Assembly (NCBI RefSeq): GCF_015687175.1
Contig: NZ_JADPQG010000001.1
Coordinates: 1,736,001 to 1,800,000 of the forward strand
Reading direction: 5' to 3'
Length of the DNA: 64,000 nt
DNA from: Reinekea sp. G2M2-21
GTDB lineage: Bacteria; Pseudomonadota; Gammaproteobacteria; Pseudomonadales; Natronospirillaceae
Part shown: piece by piece, positions 8,497 to 17,252 of the stretch
Layout of the letters: each line of letters begins with the position of its first letter
Position numbering within the stretch: position 1 is the stretch's first letter
Notes under the pieces: generated by a model
What the model was told of the DNA's origin: nothing
What the model saw: only the letters and a program-made list of their open reading frames with translations
The model's database searches: none
Translations under genes and position numbers: made by a program

Positions 8497-8511
8497 TGAG
8501 AATGATTATCA
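8497..8511. promoter_or_regulatory. Fur box (proximal copy)
   Basis: TGAGAATGATTATCA matches the 7-1-7 Fur consensus TGATAAT-N-ATTATCA with a single mismatch. It ends 21 bp before the start codon of the DUF2271 gene. Such a site normally means Fur represses the following operon when iron is plentiful. Confidence 0.82.
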
Positions 8512-8531
8512 CTTACAAATAGAGAATGTAT

Positions 8532-8999
8532 ATGACTTCCAACCGACACCTGCTCACCGCTGCCCTGTGCTGCTGTATGACCACCCTTGCGGCGAAACCG
8601 CTCACAGTTCAAGTACAAATAAAAAGCTATAACGGAGAAGCCAGCTACTCCACGCTATATCTCGTCAACCCTTCGGGGCGATATGAACAGACGTTGTGGG
8701 TCTCCGGTGAAGAAGAAAAGTACTACGAAGAAGGTTTGAGTCGATGGTGGAAATACTTGACCCGAAAACCGCAAGCTCTGGACGGAATCACAGGCGCAAG
8801 CACTTCTGCTGGCGATCGATACGTGGTGAGAACTGACATTCCAGAGTCCTTTTTAGATGCAGGTTATGCCCTGCGGGTAGAAACCTCAGTTGAAGATCAG
8901 GCAAGTCATCAAATCGACATTGAAGTTCCCCTAAACATGGAGCTGAGCAATTCGAAAATACCCGGCACCGGCTGGGTGTCTTTCATTCGATTTCGTTAA
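8532..8999 (+). CDS. DUF2271 domain protein, exported
   Basis: A 155-residue protein with an N-terminal signal-like segment (LLTAALCCCMTTLAA). A DUF2271 domain follows: 'VQVQIKSYNGEASYSTLYLVNP', 'TLWVSGEEEKYYEEGLSRWWKYL' and 'DGITGASTSAGDRYVV'. The WW motif and the G(V/I)TGAT-like loop are typical of that family. The start ATG at 8532 is chosen over one two codons upstream. DUF2271 proteins are often encoded beside PepSY-domain membrane reductases in iron-controlled operons, as here. It is the first gene after two Fur boxes, with the ankyrin protein starting 18 bp after its stop codon. Its biochemical role is unknown; a periplasmic partner of the reductase is an inference. Confidence 0.8.
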   Translation: MTSNRHLLTAALCCCMTTLAAKPLTVQVQIKSYNGEASYSTLYLVNPSGRYEQTLWVSGEEEKYYEEGLSRWWKYLTRKPQALDGITGASTSAGDRYVVRTDIPESFLDAGYALRVETSVEDQASHQIDIEVPLNMELSNSKIPGTGWVSFIRFR

Positions 9000-9017
9000 C
9001 CACACAAGGATATAGTT

Positions 9018-10304
9018 ATGCTCAAGAAAACAAGCGCTTTGCTTTTTACACTTGCGATAGCGACTACCGCTGTAGCAGAGAACCCGTTATTAGATTCCCA
9101 ATTCTGGAAAAACGCCTCGCAGGAATCTCTTGCACGCACGTTGGAAGCTGGACATTCGGTGACAGATATTACCGACAACGACTACACGCCTTTGTTATTG
9201 GCATTGCGCAATGACGCGACACCTTCGATGATTGAAAGCCTAATTGAGGCTGGCGCAGACGTTAATCGAATTGGTCATGATGGCCGAACAGCTCTTTTTT
9301 ATGCTGGCTCGTCCGGTCATTTAGATTTGCTAGAAAAAATTATTCAACACAACCCTAATATTGACATTCTGGATCATGGTGGCCGCAATGCTCTATTGTT
9401 TGCGGTAAACAGCCAGCCTTCTGAGGCGATCATAAGTGCATTTATTGAACTCGGTTTTGATATAAAGGCTTTAGATAAAGCGCAACGCAACGCTGCACAC
9501 ATCGCTGCGCAACGCACAGAAACGGTTGACTATATTGAGTTTCTGGGAAAGCTCGGTGTGGACCTCACCGCGAAGGATGGTGAAGGGCGAGATGTTTTTT
9601 TTAATGCGCTCTACCGTAACACTAATTTAAACGTTATTCAGTGGTTGGCGCCCACAAAAAATCTAAAAAAACAAGTGGACAATCGTGGTCAGAACGCAAT
9701 GTTGGTTGCTGCATACCGCAATAATAACCGGAGCGTTTTCGATTTCCTATTGACAGAAGGTGTATCCGCAAAAGCCATTGATAACCAGGGCAATACCGGT
9801 TTACTTATCGCAAGTGAACGCAATTCAGTTGAAGTGATCGACTTCTTTATTCAACAGGGCAATGACGTCAATCATAAAAACTCGCAAGGAAATACTGCTT
9901 TGCTAATGGCGACCAAGCGCACAGCAAACAATGATGTCCGTCGTTCCGACAACATCAAGATAACAATCAATATACTAACCGCTGGGGCAAACACCAGCGC
10001 AGTCGACAACTACGGCAACAATGCATTGCACAACGCACTGAGCTACCAGCAACCTATCGAAGTAATTCAGCAATTAGTGAATGCCGGGGTACCACTGAAT
10101 CATACGAATAACGAAGGGCTAAGCCCATTGATGCAAGCAGCTCTGATTGCACAAAACAGTGAAGTCATTGAATTACTGTTAGAGTCAGGAGCAGATCCAG
10201 GCATAGAGGATGATTTTGGCGATACAGCCTGGGTGCTGATACAGGATAACCCTCACTTGCGGGCCAGCAAGGCATTCTTGCAATTGCAAGCGGCAACTCT
10301 GTAA
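9018..10304 (+). CDS. exported ankyrin-repeat protein
   Basis: A 428-residue protein with a signal peptide (LLFTLAIATTAVA, cleavage near residue 20). About ten ankyrin repeats run from residue 50 to the end, recognisable by 'DNDYTPLLLALRN', 'GHDGRTALFYAGSSGHLDLLEKII', 'DNQGNTGLLIASER', 'NSQGNTALLMATKR', 'DNYGNNALHNALS' and 'NNEGLSPLMQAALIAQNSEVIELLLESGADP'. It should be a periplasmic scaffold, with no enzymatic motif. It sits between the DUF2271 gene and the membrane reductase in a Fur-box operon, 3 bp from the latter, so it probably binds one of them or a siderophore-linked periplasmic protein. Ankyrin proteins also act in peroxide protection in some bacteria (AnkB-like), an alternative role. 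Confidence 0.88.
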   Translation: MLKKTSALLFTLAIATTAVAENPLLDSQFWKNASQESLARTLEAGHSVTDITDNDYTPLLLALRNDATPSMIESLIEAGADVNRIGHDGRTALFYAGSSGHLDLLEKIIQHNPNIDILDHGGRNALLFAVNSQPSEAIISAFIELGFDIKALDKAQRNAAHIAAQRTETVDYIEFLGKLGVDLTAKDGEGRDVFFNALYRNTNLNVIQWLAPTKNLKKQVDNRGQNAMLVAAYRNNNRSVFDFLLTEGVSAKAIDNQGNTGLLIASERNSVEVIDFFIQQGNDVNHKNSQGNTALLMATKRTANNDVRRSDNIKITINILTAGANTSAVDNYGNNALHNALSYQQPIEVIQQLVNAGVPLNHTNNEGLSPLMQAALIAQNSEVIELLLESGADPGIEDDFGDTAWVLIQDNPHLRASKAFLQLQAATL

Positions 10305-10307
10305 GTC

Positions 10308-12521
10308 ATGAGTTGGACTAATACTTTATCCAACGCCAGCGACGCTCGTTGCTGGCACCGGTGGCTGGGCATCGTGAGCGTCATGTTCATGTTCGCTGTT
10401 TCAATTTCGGGATTCCTACTTTCGTCAGAGCCGGTGATACAAGCCTTGTCAACGACATCACAATCTATCACTACCCAAACTCTGGCTACTACTTTAGAAA
10501 TAATTTCACAACATACTAAGAACATCGAAAAAGTCACAGTAACCGACTATAACCAAATCATTGTCGAGCATCGTGACAATGGAAAACTGGTTCAAACCTA
10601 TTTCGATATCACGACCGGTGACCCCTTAAATGACGTCATCCAGTCGACATTCTACCGGCGGCTAAAATCCTTCCACCGTAGCTTGTGGTTGAATGACACG
10701 GGTCGATGGCTGGTATTGTTTTCTGCGCTTACGTTGCTGACCTTGTGTATAACAGGGTTGAACTTGGTCGCGAGACGACAAGGTGGCTGGCGTGGAATAC
10801 TAATGCCCGCGCGGGGGAATGGCCTGGTAAAATGGCATACAATTCTCGGGCAACTGTGTATATTGCCGTTGCTGATAATGAGTGTAAGCGGTATTTACTT
10901 GGCACTGGTAACATTCAATCTGCTACCGTCGGGTCAAGTTTCTCCGCTTTACCCAGAATCCGAATTGGAATTGACTCCGGTTCCCGTCTGGCAGCTCCCT
11001 GCATTCAAAACGTTGCCATTGCGAGAAGTAAAAAGCCTTACATTTCCCATCCCAGATGATTGGTTCGACGTTTATGTGCTGCGAACACATAGTGAATATC
11101 ATTTTCATGACCAGTTTACGGGACGCAAACTATCGCAGCAGGATTATCCACCATCGATGATCTTAAAACTCTGGATGCTGACATTGCATTCGGGCAAGGG
11201 AGCACCACTATGGGCCGCCGTACTTGGTATTTGCTCACTCTGCATTCCGATCTTCTCGATTACAGGATTTGTTCTTTGGCTCAAAAAACGTCATCGCTCA
11301 CCTGCATCAAAAAACTGCGAGCCTGACCGAGCAGAGGTCGTTATTCTTGTAGGATCAGAAACTCAAACGACATGGCATTTTGCTGCACACCTGATGTCAG
11401 TCTTAACAGGACACGGGCTACAGGTTCATCAAGCTGATTTAAACAGCATGCAGCGATACCCGCAAGCGCGCTGGCTATTTATTCTCACCTCGACATACGG
11501 AAATGGTCAGGCTCCGAGCAATGCTCAGCAATTTTTGAATAACTTGGAAAAAGACGCGCAGCAACCCCAATGGCGTTATTCGATTGTAGGCTTCGGCGAC
11601 AGCAGTTACCCAAATTTTTGTGGCTACGCCAAACAAATCAGCGATGCGTTACAACGTTATGCACTGGCAATTCAACCCTTATTTACCATCGATCGACAAA
11701 ACCCGACAGAATTCAACCGCTGGGGACAACAAATGACGGCACAACTAGATAGTTCACTCACATGGACAGAACAAAACGACTTACCCAATTCGCTTGACTT
11801 TATCTCGATGCGCATCAGCAAACAAACGTTCTCTAAGGATGGCTCTGTTATGCGACTCTGCCTTTTGTGTCATCAACCGTTTCAAGCGGGCGACCTCCTC
11901 GCTGTTAGGCTGAAAAAGAACAGCCGAGTTCGCATGTATTCCATTGCATCATCCAACCCATTCGGCGCGAAAAATCAAACCATTGAATTGTGCGTTAAGA
12001 AAATACCGGGGGGCGTGGTATCCTCCTGGTTGCATTCTCTGCAAGTAGGAGACGCTGTAAATGCTCGCATTCAAACTAACCGCCATTTTCACTTGCCCAG
12101 CAATAAACCCGTCGCCTTTATTGCCACGGGCACCGGCATCGCCCCATTTGCAGGCATGATCGAAAACAACGTAACACGGCAAAACATGATGTTGTTTTTT
12201 GGCACTCGTCACCCGGAACAAGACAGCTGCTACGAAGATGATATAGCCCAGTGGCAACAACACGGAAAATTACAACACGCCTTTGTCGCCTACTCTCGAA
12301 CTCCTGCGCGACAGTATGTACAGGAACCGATTCTATTCCAGGCGGATCTTCTGCTCTCTTTATTGGCCGAAGATGGCATAATCATGCTGTGTGGTGGAAC
12401 CGCTATGGCCCAGTCTGTTGCGAAGACACTCGACACCTTGTTTTTAGAAAACAACTGCCCTTGGAATACACGTGAACTGCAACATCAGGGTCGATTTATT
12501 GTGGAAGCCTACGGCAGTTAA
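10308..12521 (+). CDS. PepSY-TM / flavodoxin / FNR-domain membrane reductase
   Basis: A 737-residue fusion. Residues about 1-340 are a PepSY-associated membrane part: a first membrane helix after 'CWHRWLGIVSVM', a periplasmic PepSY region, helices near 'WLVLFSALTLLTLCITGL' and 'KWHTILGQLCILPLLIM', a second PepSY region, and a last helix 'PLWAAVLGICSLCIPIFSI'. The histidines in HRW, FHRS and KWH are candidate haem ligands. From about 343 comes a flavodoxin domain (VVILVGSETQT, TSTYGNGQAPSNA, GFGDSSYPNF), then an FAD/NADPH reductase domain (RVRMYSIASS, GGVVSSWL, ATGTGIAPF near 605, CGGTAMAQ). It should carry electrons from NADPH via FAD and FMN across the inner membrane, most likely to reduce ferric siderophores, as with FoxB-type proteins. 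Last gene of the Fur-box operon. Confidence 0.85.
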   Translation: MSWTNTLSNASDARCWHRWLGIVSVMFMFAVSISGFLLSSEPVIQALSTTSQSITTQTLATTLEIISQHTKNIEKVTVTDYNQIIVEHRDNGKLVQTYFDITTGDPLNDVIQSTFYRRLKSFHRSLWLNDTGRWLVLFSALTLLTLCITGLNLVARRQGGWRGILMPARGNGLVKWHTILGQLCILPLLIMSVSGIYLALVTFNLLPSGQVSPLYPESELELTPVPVWQLPAFKTLPLREVKSLTFPIPDDWFDVYVLRTHSEYHFHDQFTGRKLSQQDYPPSMILKLWMLTLHSGKGAPLWAAVLGICSLCIPIFSITGFVLWLKKRHRSPASKNCEPDRAEVVILVGSETQTTWHFAAHLMSVLTGHGLQVHQADLNSMQRYPQARWLFILTSTYGNGQAPSNAQQFLNNLEKDAQQPQWRYSIVGFGDSSYPNFCGYAKQISDALQRYALAIQPLFTIDRQNPTEFNRWGQQMTAQLDSSLTWTEQNDLPNSLDFISMRISKQTFSKDGSVMRLCLLCHQPFQAGDLLAVRLKKNSRVRMYSIASSNPFGAKNQTIELCVKKIPGGVVSSWLHSLQVGDAVNARIQTNRHFHLPSNKPVAFIATGTGIAPFAGMIENNVTRQNMMLFFGTRHPEQDSCYEDDIAQWQQHGKLQHAFVAYSRTPARQYVQEPILFQADLLLSLLAEDGIIMLCGGTAMAQSVAKTLDTLFLENNCPWNTRELQHQGRFIVEAYGS

Positions 12522-12929
12522 TTAATTGACATGCGGAGAGTTGCCAATAGTCGCAGACGTAAGTCACTTCAAATGAAGCGGCGACATACTCATGAATCCA
12601 AACCTGAATTATTATAACAATTTTAGGGTCTTCGCATCATTCGAAGACCTGGTTGAATCGAATCGTTCTGCTTCAGGACTACCTCGATTCGATCCTTCTG
12701 GCTGATCCCTAACCGGCAAGAAACAAGCATGTTAACCATGCCGTCATTACACCCGACTTTGGAAACACTACCACTAGCCAATCCGATTCAGAGATTCTTG
12801 TCTTGAAAATGACTCCGGTGAATCTAGCAACTGCAATGGCCAATTGAATGAACCAAGTCCTTCAGCTTTACAAGGGTGGAATGTTACGGGTAACATAAAC
12901 CTAATTAGAATAATTCGGACAAGGCCCTA
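12522..12929. other. 408-bp intergenic region with two hairpins, no gene
   Basis: Contains an 8-bp stem GGTCTTCG/CGAAGACC with a 7-nt loop around 12627-12650 and a near-perfect inverted repeat GAATCGAATCG (12655-12665) / CGATTCGATCC (12685-12695). Neither is followed by a T run. Short open stretches exist in several frames but none has a start with a ribosome site or recognisable protein. It probably holds the 3' end of the reductase operon and the promoter of the GH94 gene. Confidence 0.4.
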
Positions 12930-15287
12930 ATGGGACAATTTATAGAGAACGGAACCCGTTACCAACTGACAGACCCGCTCATTGCGCCGAAAGCGTCGTC
13001 CTTCTTGTGGAACAACAACATGATGCTGCAGGTGACCTGCCGCGGCTATGCAACTGCGCAGTTCATGCAACCCGAACCGGCCAAATACGCACATGGTCCG
13101 ATGCTGGCCGCAAAGACGTTTATGCAGCCAGAACACCCTTACTTTGCACATCACCCGGGTCGCTTTTTTTACATAAAAGATCACGACGAAAATTCCCTTT
13201 GGTCGGCGCCGTACGAGCCCGTTCGCGCACCGTTGGACACGTTCCGTTTTGAACCAGGGTTGTCGGATATCCGCTGGTGCGTCGTAAAAGACAATGTTCA
13301 ACTCGATATCACCGTCAGCCTGGCCAGCGATGCCAGTGTGGAACGGTGGCATGTTGTGCTGACAAACTTATCGGCCGACGCAAAGCGTTTATCGTTCACG
13401 CCTTATTTCCCCGTCGGTTATTCGTCCTGGATGAACATGTCTGCCGACTATCTGCCCAGCCTGAACAGCGTTGTTGCCCGCTGCGTGACGCCCTATCAAA
13501 AGCTGGAAGACTACCCGAAGCAGAAAAACTTCAAAGACCTGACGTTTTTTATGGCCAGTGAAGCGCCCGACAGTTGGTCAGCTCGCTTGCAGGCGTTTGA
13601 AGGTGAAGGCGGCCTGCACAACCCGGACGCTTTAAAGCAAGGCGCATTGGACAATCAATCCGCCGTGTACGAATGCCCGGCGTGCGTTATGCAATATCAG
13701 CTGTCCTTAACCGCAGGTGAGCACCGGTCGTTTACTTTTTTATTTGGTCCGGCGCAAACCAATGAAGACATCGAGGCGTTAGCGCAAAACTATCTACCCC
13801 GAGAAAAAATCGCTCAGGATCAACGTTCGTATCACGATTCAATCACAAAAAATGTTGGCAAATTTATCCTGACCAGCCCAGATGATGAGTTTAACCATTT
13901 CGTCAACCATTGGTTGCCTCGGCAGTTGCAGTACCACGGAGACAGTCAGCGGCTGTCAACAGACCCGCAAACTCGAAACTACCTGCAAGACGCAATGGGC
14001 ATGGCCTATCTGGACCCCAAGAAAACCAGATCTGCGTTACTCACCGCGCTTGGTCAACAAAAAAGTAGCGGCCAAATGCCGGATGGCATTTTGCTGCGCG
14101 ACGACGCTGAACTGAAATACATCAACCAGATTCCCCACACCGACCATGGCGTATGGGTCATCATCTGCCTGCAAGCTTACCTGAACGAGACCGCTGACTA
14201 CTCTCTGCTGTGGCAGGAGGTTGCGTTTACTGACAGCACGCGTTCAGCCACCGTTTTTCAGCACGTCTGCTTGAGTCTGGATTGGCTACTGGCCGATCGT
14301 GATCAACGGGGGTTGTCGTTTATTGCACAAGGTGACTGGTGTGACCCGATGAATATGGTCGGTCCAAAGGGCGTAGGGGTGTCTGGCTGGTTAACCCAAG
14401 CCCTGGCGTACGCCCTGAAACTTTGGGTGCCCATCTGTGAGTTGATCGAACAAACCGACATGGCGGACCTATACCGCCAGCAGCTAAGCCACCTGCATAC
14501 GGTCATCAACACATACCTCTGGGATGGCCAATGGTATTTGCGGGGCTATACCGATGACAATCGCCCTTTTGGCAGCCATAAAGATCAGGAAGGGAAAATA
14601 TTTCTCAACACGCAAAGCTGGGCTCTGTTATCGGGTGCGGCCAGCGAGAAACAAAAAACAGATTTACTGCAAGCGGTTCATGAGCATTTAGACACACCCT
14701 ATGGTCCAATGATGAATGCCCCTGCGTTTACGCACATGCATGAGGACATTGGCCGGGTAACCCAAAAATTCCCCGGCAGTGCCGAAAATGGTTCCATTTA
14801 TAATCATGCGGCTATGTTTTGGTGTGCTGGCTTGTTTGCCGCGCGCGAAACAGAACGTGCGTTTGAGGTTATGGACGCCATGATTCCGCTGGCACGCAAC
14901 GAAGGTTTGAGCCGACGAGGACAACTGCCGGTGTTCATCCCCAATTACTATCGAGGCGCTTTTTACCAGTACCCCAGCTACACGGGATTATCCAGCCACC
15001 TGTTTAATACTGGCACGGTCGCCTGGTATTACCGTTTGCTGATCGAAGAACTGGCCGGTTTAAAAGGCAATGAACATGGGCTTTGTGTGCAACCCACCTT
15101 GCCGGCCAATTGGCCGGAAATGAAAGTGACCCGAATATTTCGCGGCTGCACAATTCACCTGACGGTAAGTCGGGATACCACCCGTGAACAAGACGAACTG
15201 TGGCTGGCCGATAGCAAATTAGCGGGCTTTCAGGTAACCGACTTACCGGCTAACGGAACACTCGAACTCACCTATAAAAAAGTGTAG
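12930..15287 (+). CDS. GH94 family glycoside phosphorylase, probably cellobionic acid phosphorylase
   Basis: A 785-residue cytoplasmic enzyme without signal peptide. An N-terminal beta-sandwich ('FLWNNNMMLQVTCRGYATAQF') is followed by an (alpha/alpha)6 barrel with 'NHWLPRQLQYHGDSQRLS', 'YLQDAMGMAYLDPKKTRSALL' and 'FIAQGDWCDPMNMVG'. The aspartate of GDWCDPMN is the expected catalytic acid. 'PQVPHTDHG'-like sequence (QIPHTDHGVWVI) and 'GSAENGSIYNHAAMFW' follow. Family members cleave beta-linked disaccharides with phosphate to give a sugar-1-phosphate. Length and the GDWCDPMN variant are closer to cellobionic acid phosphorylases than to cellobiose or chitobiose phosphorylases, but this comparison is from memory. 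It is a single gene with no transporter beside it. Confidence 0.72.
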   Translation: MGQFIENGTRYQLTDPLIAPKASSFLWNNNMMLQVTCRGYATAQFMQPEPAKYAHGPMLAAKTFMQPEHPYFAHHPGRFFYIKDHDENSLWSAPYEPVRAPLDTFRFEPGLSDIRWCVVKDNVQLDITVSLASDASVERWHVVLTNLSADAKRLSFTPYFPVGYSSWMNMSADYLPSLNSVVARCVTPYQKLEDYPKQKNFKDLTFFMASEAPDSWSARLQAFEGEGGLHNPDALKQGALDNQSAVYECPACVMQYQLSLTAGEHRSFTFLFGPAQTNEDIEALAQNYLPREKIAQDQRSYHDSITKNVGKFILTSPDDEFNHFVNHWLPRQLQYHGDSQRLSTDPQTRNYLQDAMGMAYLDPKKTRSALLTALGQQKSSGQMPDGILLRDDAELKYINQIPHTDHGVWVIICLQAYLNETADYSLLWQEVAFTDSTRSATVFQHVCLSLDWLLADRDQRGLSFIAQGDWCDPMNMVGPKGVGVSGWLTQALAYALKLWVPICELIEQTDMADLYRQQLSHLHTVINTYLWDGQWYLRGYTDDNRPFGSHKDQEGKIFLNTQSWALLSGAASEKQKTDLLQAVHEHLDTPYGPMMNAPAFTHMHEDIGRVTQKFPGSAENGSIYNHAAMFWCAGLFAARETERAFEVMDAMIPLARNEGLSRRGQLPVFIPNYYRGAFYQYPSYTGLSSHLFNTGTVAWYYRLLIEELAGLKGNEHGLCVQPTLPANWPEMKVTRIFRGCTIHLTVSRDTTREQDELWLADSKLAGFQVTDLPANGTLELTYKKV

Positions 15288-15314
15288 AACGCTAACGGTT
15301 TATCGGGCAAATCA

Positions 15315-16160
15315 TCAAGCGACTTTCCGCATCCGCCGGCCGCCGCCTGGACCACCACTCCGGTTTGGCCGGAACGGATCGTCCTGCTGATCGTCCGCCA
15401 ACGTTTTGTGCAGAAAGGCTATGATCGGTTCGGTAAGGTCACCGATCAGCGCCTGTATTCCTTGGTTACCGAAAATGCGGTTGAACTCAAACAAATAGGG
15501 ATGATTGCCCACCATCGCCACATCGAAACCGGCGTGATCAATACCTAGCGTAGTTGCCACCTGAGTCACCAGATCGATGGCAGCTTGCGGAATGTCTGCG
15601 CTGAGAAACATACCGCCCTGACTGATGTTGTTGTGAAACCCGTTCATACTTTGCAAACGCCAATATCCGCCCACCACATGTTCGCCAATGACCACCAGTC
15701 GTAAATCCCGGTCAATCTGCAAATACTCTTGGACATACAAGACATCGGCCTGGGCAACATAGTGCTGCCAGTCCAACCTATTCTGGATTAGAAAAACCCC
15801 TTCACCTCGTGCGCTTTTCACCAATTTTGCGACAAATGGATAATCCAGCGTATCCAGGATTTTATTGCTACTGGTTGGCGTGTTCGGCAAGATCCAGGTC
15901 TGAGGTAAATTAGCCGGAAAGAGAGTCGACAGCACCCGCGTCATCTCTATTTTATTGTGCCCAATCCTGTAGGTAGCTTCGCTGGGAAACGTACGTACAG
16001 CACAACCGTAAACCAACGGATTCAACTGCCAATACTCTGGGAATAAAACAAAATCCGCTTCACGGATCTCATCCAGATGATTCAAAAAAAGTTCGGGTTT
16101 CAGGTAACGGTGTTCGGGGAACTTGAGGGTTCGCAACGCATCAAAACTGATCAGTCTCAT
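15315..16160 (-). CDS. ATP-grasp domain protein, RimK-like
   Basis: A 281-residue protein with an ATP-grasp fold. A pre-ATP-grasp region (1-95) is followed by 'YPFVAKLVKSARGEGVFLIQNRLDW', which holds the ATP-binding lysine and glycine loop. 'VLYVQEYLQIDRDLRLVVIGEHVVGGYWR' comes next, and 'HAGFDVAMVGNHPYLFEFNRIFGNQGI' carries the Mg-binding glutamate/asparagine pair. RimK relatives ligate a carboxylate to an amine using ATP. The substrate is unknown. A basic glycine-rich tail (GGPGGGRRMRK) is unusual and may be natural or late extension. Convergent with the GH94 gene. Confidence 0.8.
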   Translation of the reverse strand: MRLISFDALRTLKFPEHRYLKPELFLNHLDEIREADFVLFPEYWQLNPLVYGCAVRTFPSEATYRIGHNKIEMTRVLSTLFPANLPQTWILPNTPTSSNKILDTLDYPFVAKLVKSARGEGVFLIQNRLDWQHYVAQADVLYVQEYLQIDRDLRLVVIGEHVVGGYWRLQSMNGFHNNISQGGMFLSADIPQAAIDLVTQVATTLGIDHAGFDVAMVGNHPYLFEFNRIFGNQGIQALIGDLTEPIIAFLHKTLADDQQDDPFRPNRSGGPGGGRRMRKVA

Positions 16161-16226
16161 ACAACGCAGCTAAAATAAAGGACGGCGTATTTTACTCAGG
16201 GCAAATTGAAAGAAAAGCCCCCTCCT

Positions 16227-16371
16227 GAAGAAAGTTTTTTAGGGCTGGAAGTGAAAACAATAGCGGGCGACAAAGGGGGGTGTAAGGGGTACTCCCCTTG
16301 AAAGGAAAAATCCTCCGAAAGGTTCTTTCGTTAAAAACTACAAACGAATCTTCAGAACTGACTGGTTCTTC
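16227..16371 (-). repeat. dispersed ~145-bp repeat, copy A
   Basis: Read on the minus strand this segment aligns almost base for base with 55008-55148 on the plus strand. Shared blocks are GAAGAACC-GTCAG, CGTTTGTAG, TTAACGAAAGAA-CTTTCGGAGG, a CAAGGGG-N4-CCCTT palindrome, and TTTGTCGCCCGCT, ending in ACTTTCTTC. Two small palindromes (CGAAAG...CTTTCG and AAGGGG...CCCCTT) are kept in both copies. The rest of the 371-bp gap (16161-16531) holds only the terminator of the acyltransferase gene. Confidence 0.8.
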
Positions 16372-16484
16372 TCAGTAAGGGATATACAGTTAAAGGTATT
16401 CTTTAAATGACAACTTTCAAGCCAAGTGAGCTTTAGTACCTGCCATTTGGCACAGTAACTTTTTTTATCGGTAATGCAACACAT

Positions 16485-16510
16485 AAAAACCACCGCGTTT
16501 TAAACGGTGG
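16485..16510 (-). terminator. Rho-independent terminator of the acyltransferase gene
   Basis: On the minus strand, stem CCACCG / CGGTGG (16490-16495 with 16505-16510) is followed by a run of five T, 22 bp after the stop codon of the acyltransferase gene. Confidence 0.75.
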
Positions 16511-16531
16511 CGTTTATAGAGGAAGAAAAAC

Positions 16532-17143
16532 TCAGTAATTGTCAGGGAACTTGCCGTTGAATTGTTTGAAATAGTCGTAACAGTTTCGTTCGTCTTTTTC
16601 CAGGTCCCCAATAGGTATGTACAGATCACCAAAGATAACCTTCTTCTTCTTATAATCGATACTGACTCGAAAAATGGGCACATTGGCTGCTACGGCCATG
16701 CGAATGAACCCTGTTTTCAACTTACCCACCTTGGATCGGGTTCCCTCTGGGGCTATGGCAATATGCAGTTTTTCGTGGCTCAGGTATTGGTCGGCTACCT
16801 GCTCGACAAAGCCTTTAGGAGAGTGTCGATAGACTGGTATCCCACCCCAACTGGTCATGAGCCCCTTGAACGGCCAAATGAAAATGGAATGCTTACCTAG
16901 CCAATTCACCTTGAACCCAATGGCAAACATGGTCATCAAGCCGATAATAAAGTCCCAATTGCTGGTATGAGGGGCCACTGCAAACATCAATTTGGGTTCG
17001 TTCGGTAATTCGCCTTCGGTACTCCAGCCTAACAAGCCAAGCACCGAACGACCAAACCAACGACTGAAGGCATTGCCAAATGGCTCCCAACCTTCGGGGA
17101 CTTTGGGTAACTGAACCAAAAGAATCTCCAGATTTCTATACAA
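16532..17143 (-). CDS. PlsC-like lysophospholipid acyltransferase
   Basis: A 203-residue protein of the 1-acyl-glycerol-3-phosphate acyltransferase family. The catalytic HxxxxD is in 'VAPHTSNWDFIIGL' and the phosphate-binding EGTR is in 'IAIAPEGTRSKVGKLKTGFIRMA'. 'KHSIFIWPFKGLMTSWGGIPVYR' is the second family block. The family transfers acyl chains to lysophosphatidic acid or related acceptors at the inner membrane. It is shorter than E. coli PlsC and belongs to the single-domain group of ~200 residues. It ends in its own terminator and stands alone. Confidence 0.87.
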   Translation of the reverse strand: MYRNLEILLVQLPKVPEGWEPFGNAFSRWFGRSVLGLLGWSTEGELPNEPKLMFAVAPHTSNWDFIIGLMTMFAIGFKVNWLGKHSIFIWPFKGLMTSWGGIPVYRHSPKGFVEQVADQYLSHEKLHIAIAPEGTRSKVGKLKTGFIRMAVAANVPIFRVSIDYKKKKVIFGDLYIPIGDLEKDERNCYDYFKQFNGKFPDNY

Positions 17144-17252
17144 CTGTTCTGAAACTGGAGTTTAGCGGCTTTTTAGAGTTAGGTTAATAACCTCTGGGAA
17201 TAAACGTTTGTAGTTTTTACCGTACAAAGCCGGCAAACCAAGCTCTAACGAC

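Noticed and set aside
12930-13352. Long antisense frames inside the GH94, nos and TRAP genes
   Set aside because: They overlap well-supported genes on the opposite strand and encode nothing recognisable.
17201-17220. CGTTTGTAGTTTTTA block resembling part of the dispersed repeat
   Set aside because: Only about 15 bp match and the flanking palindromes are missing, so it was not counted as a third copy.
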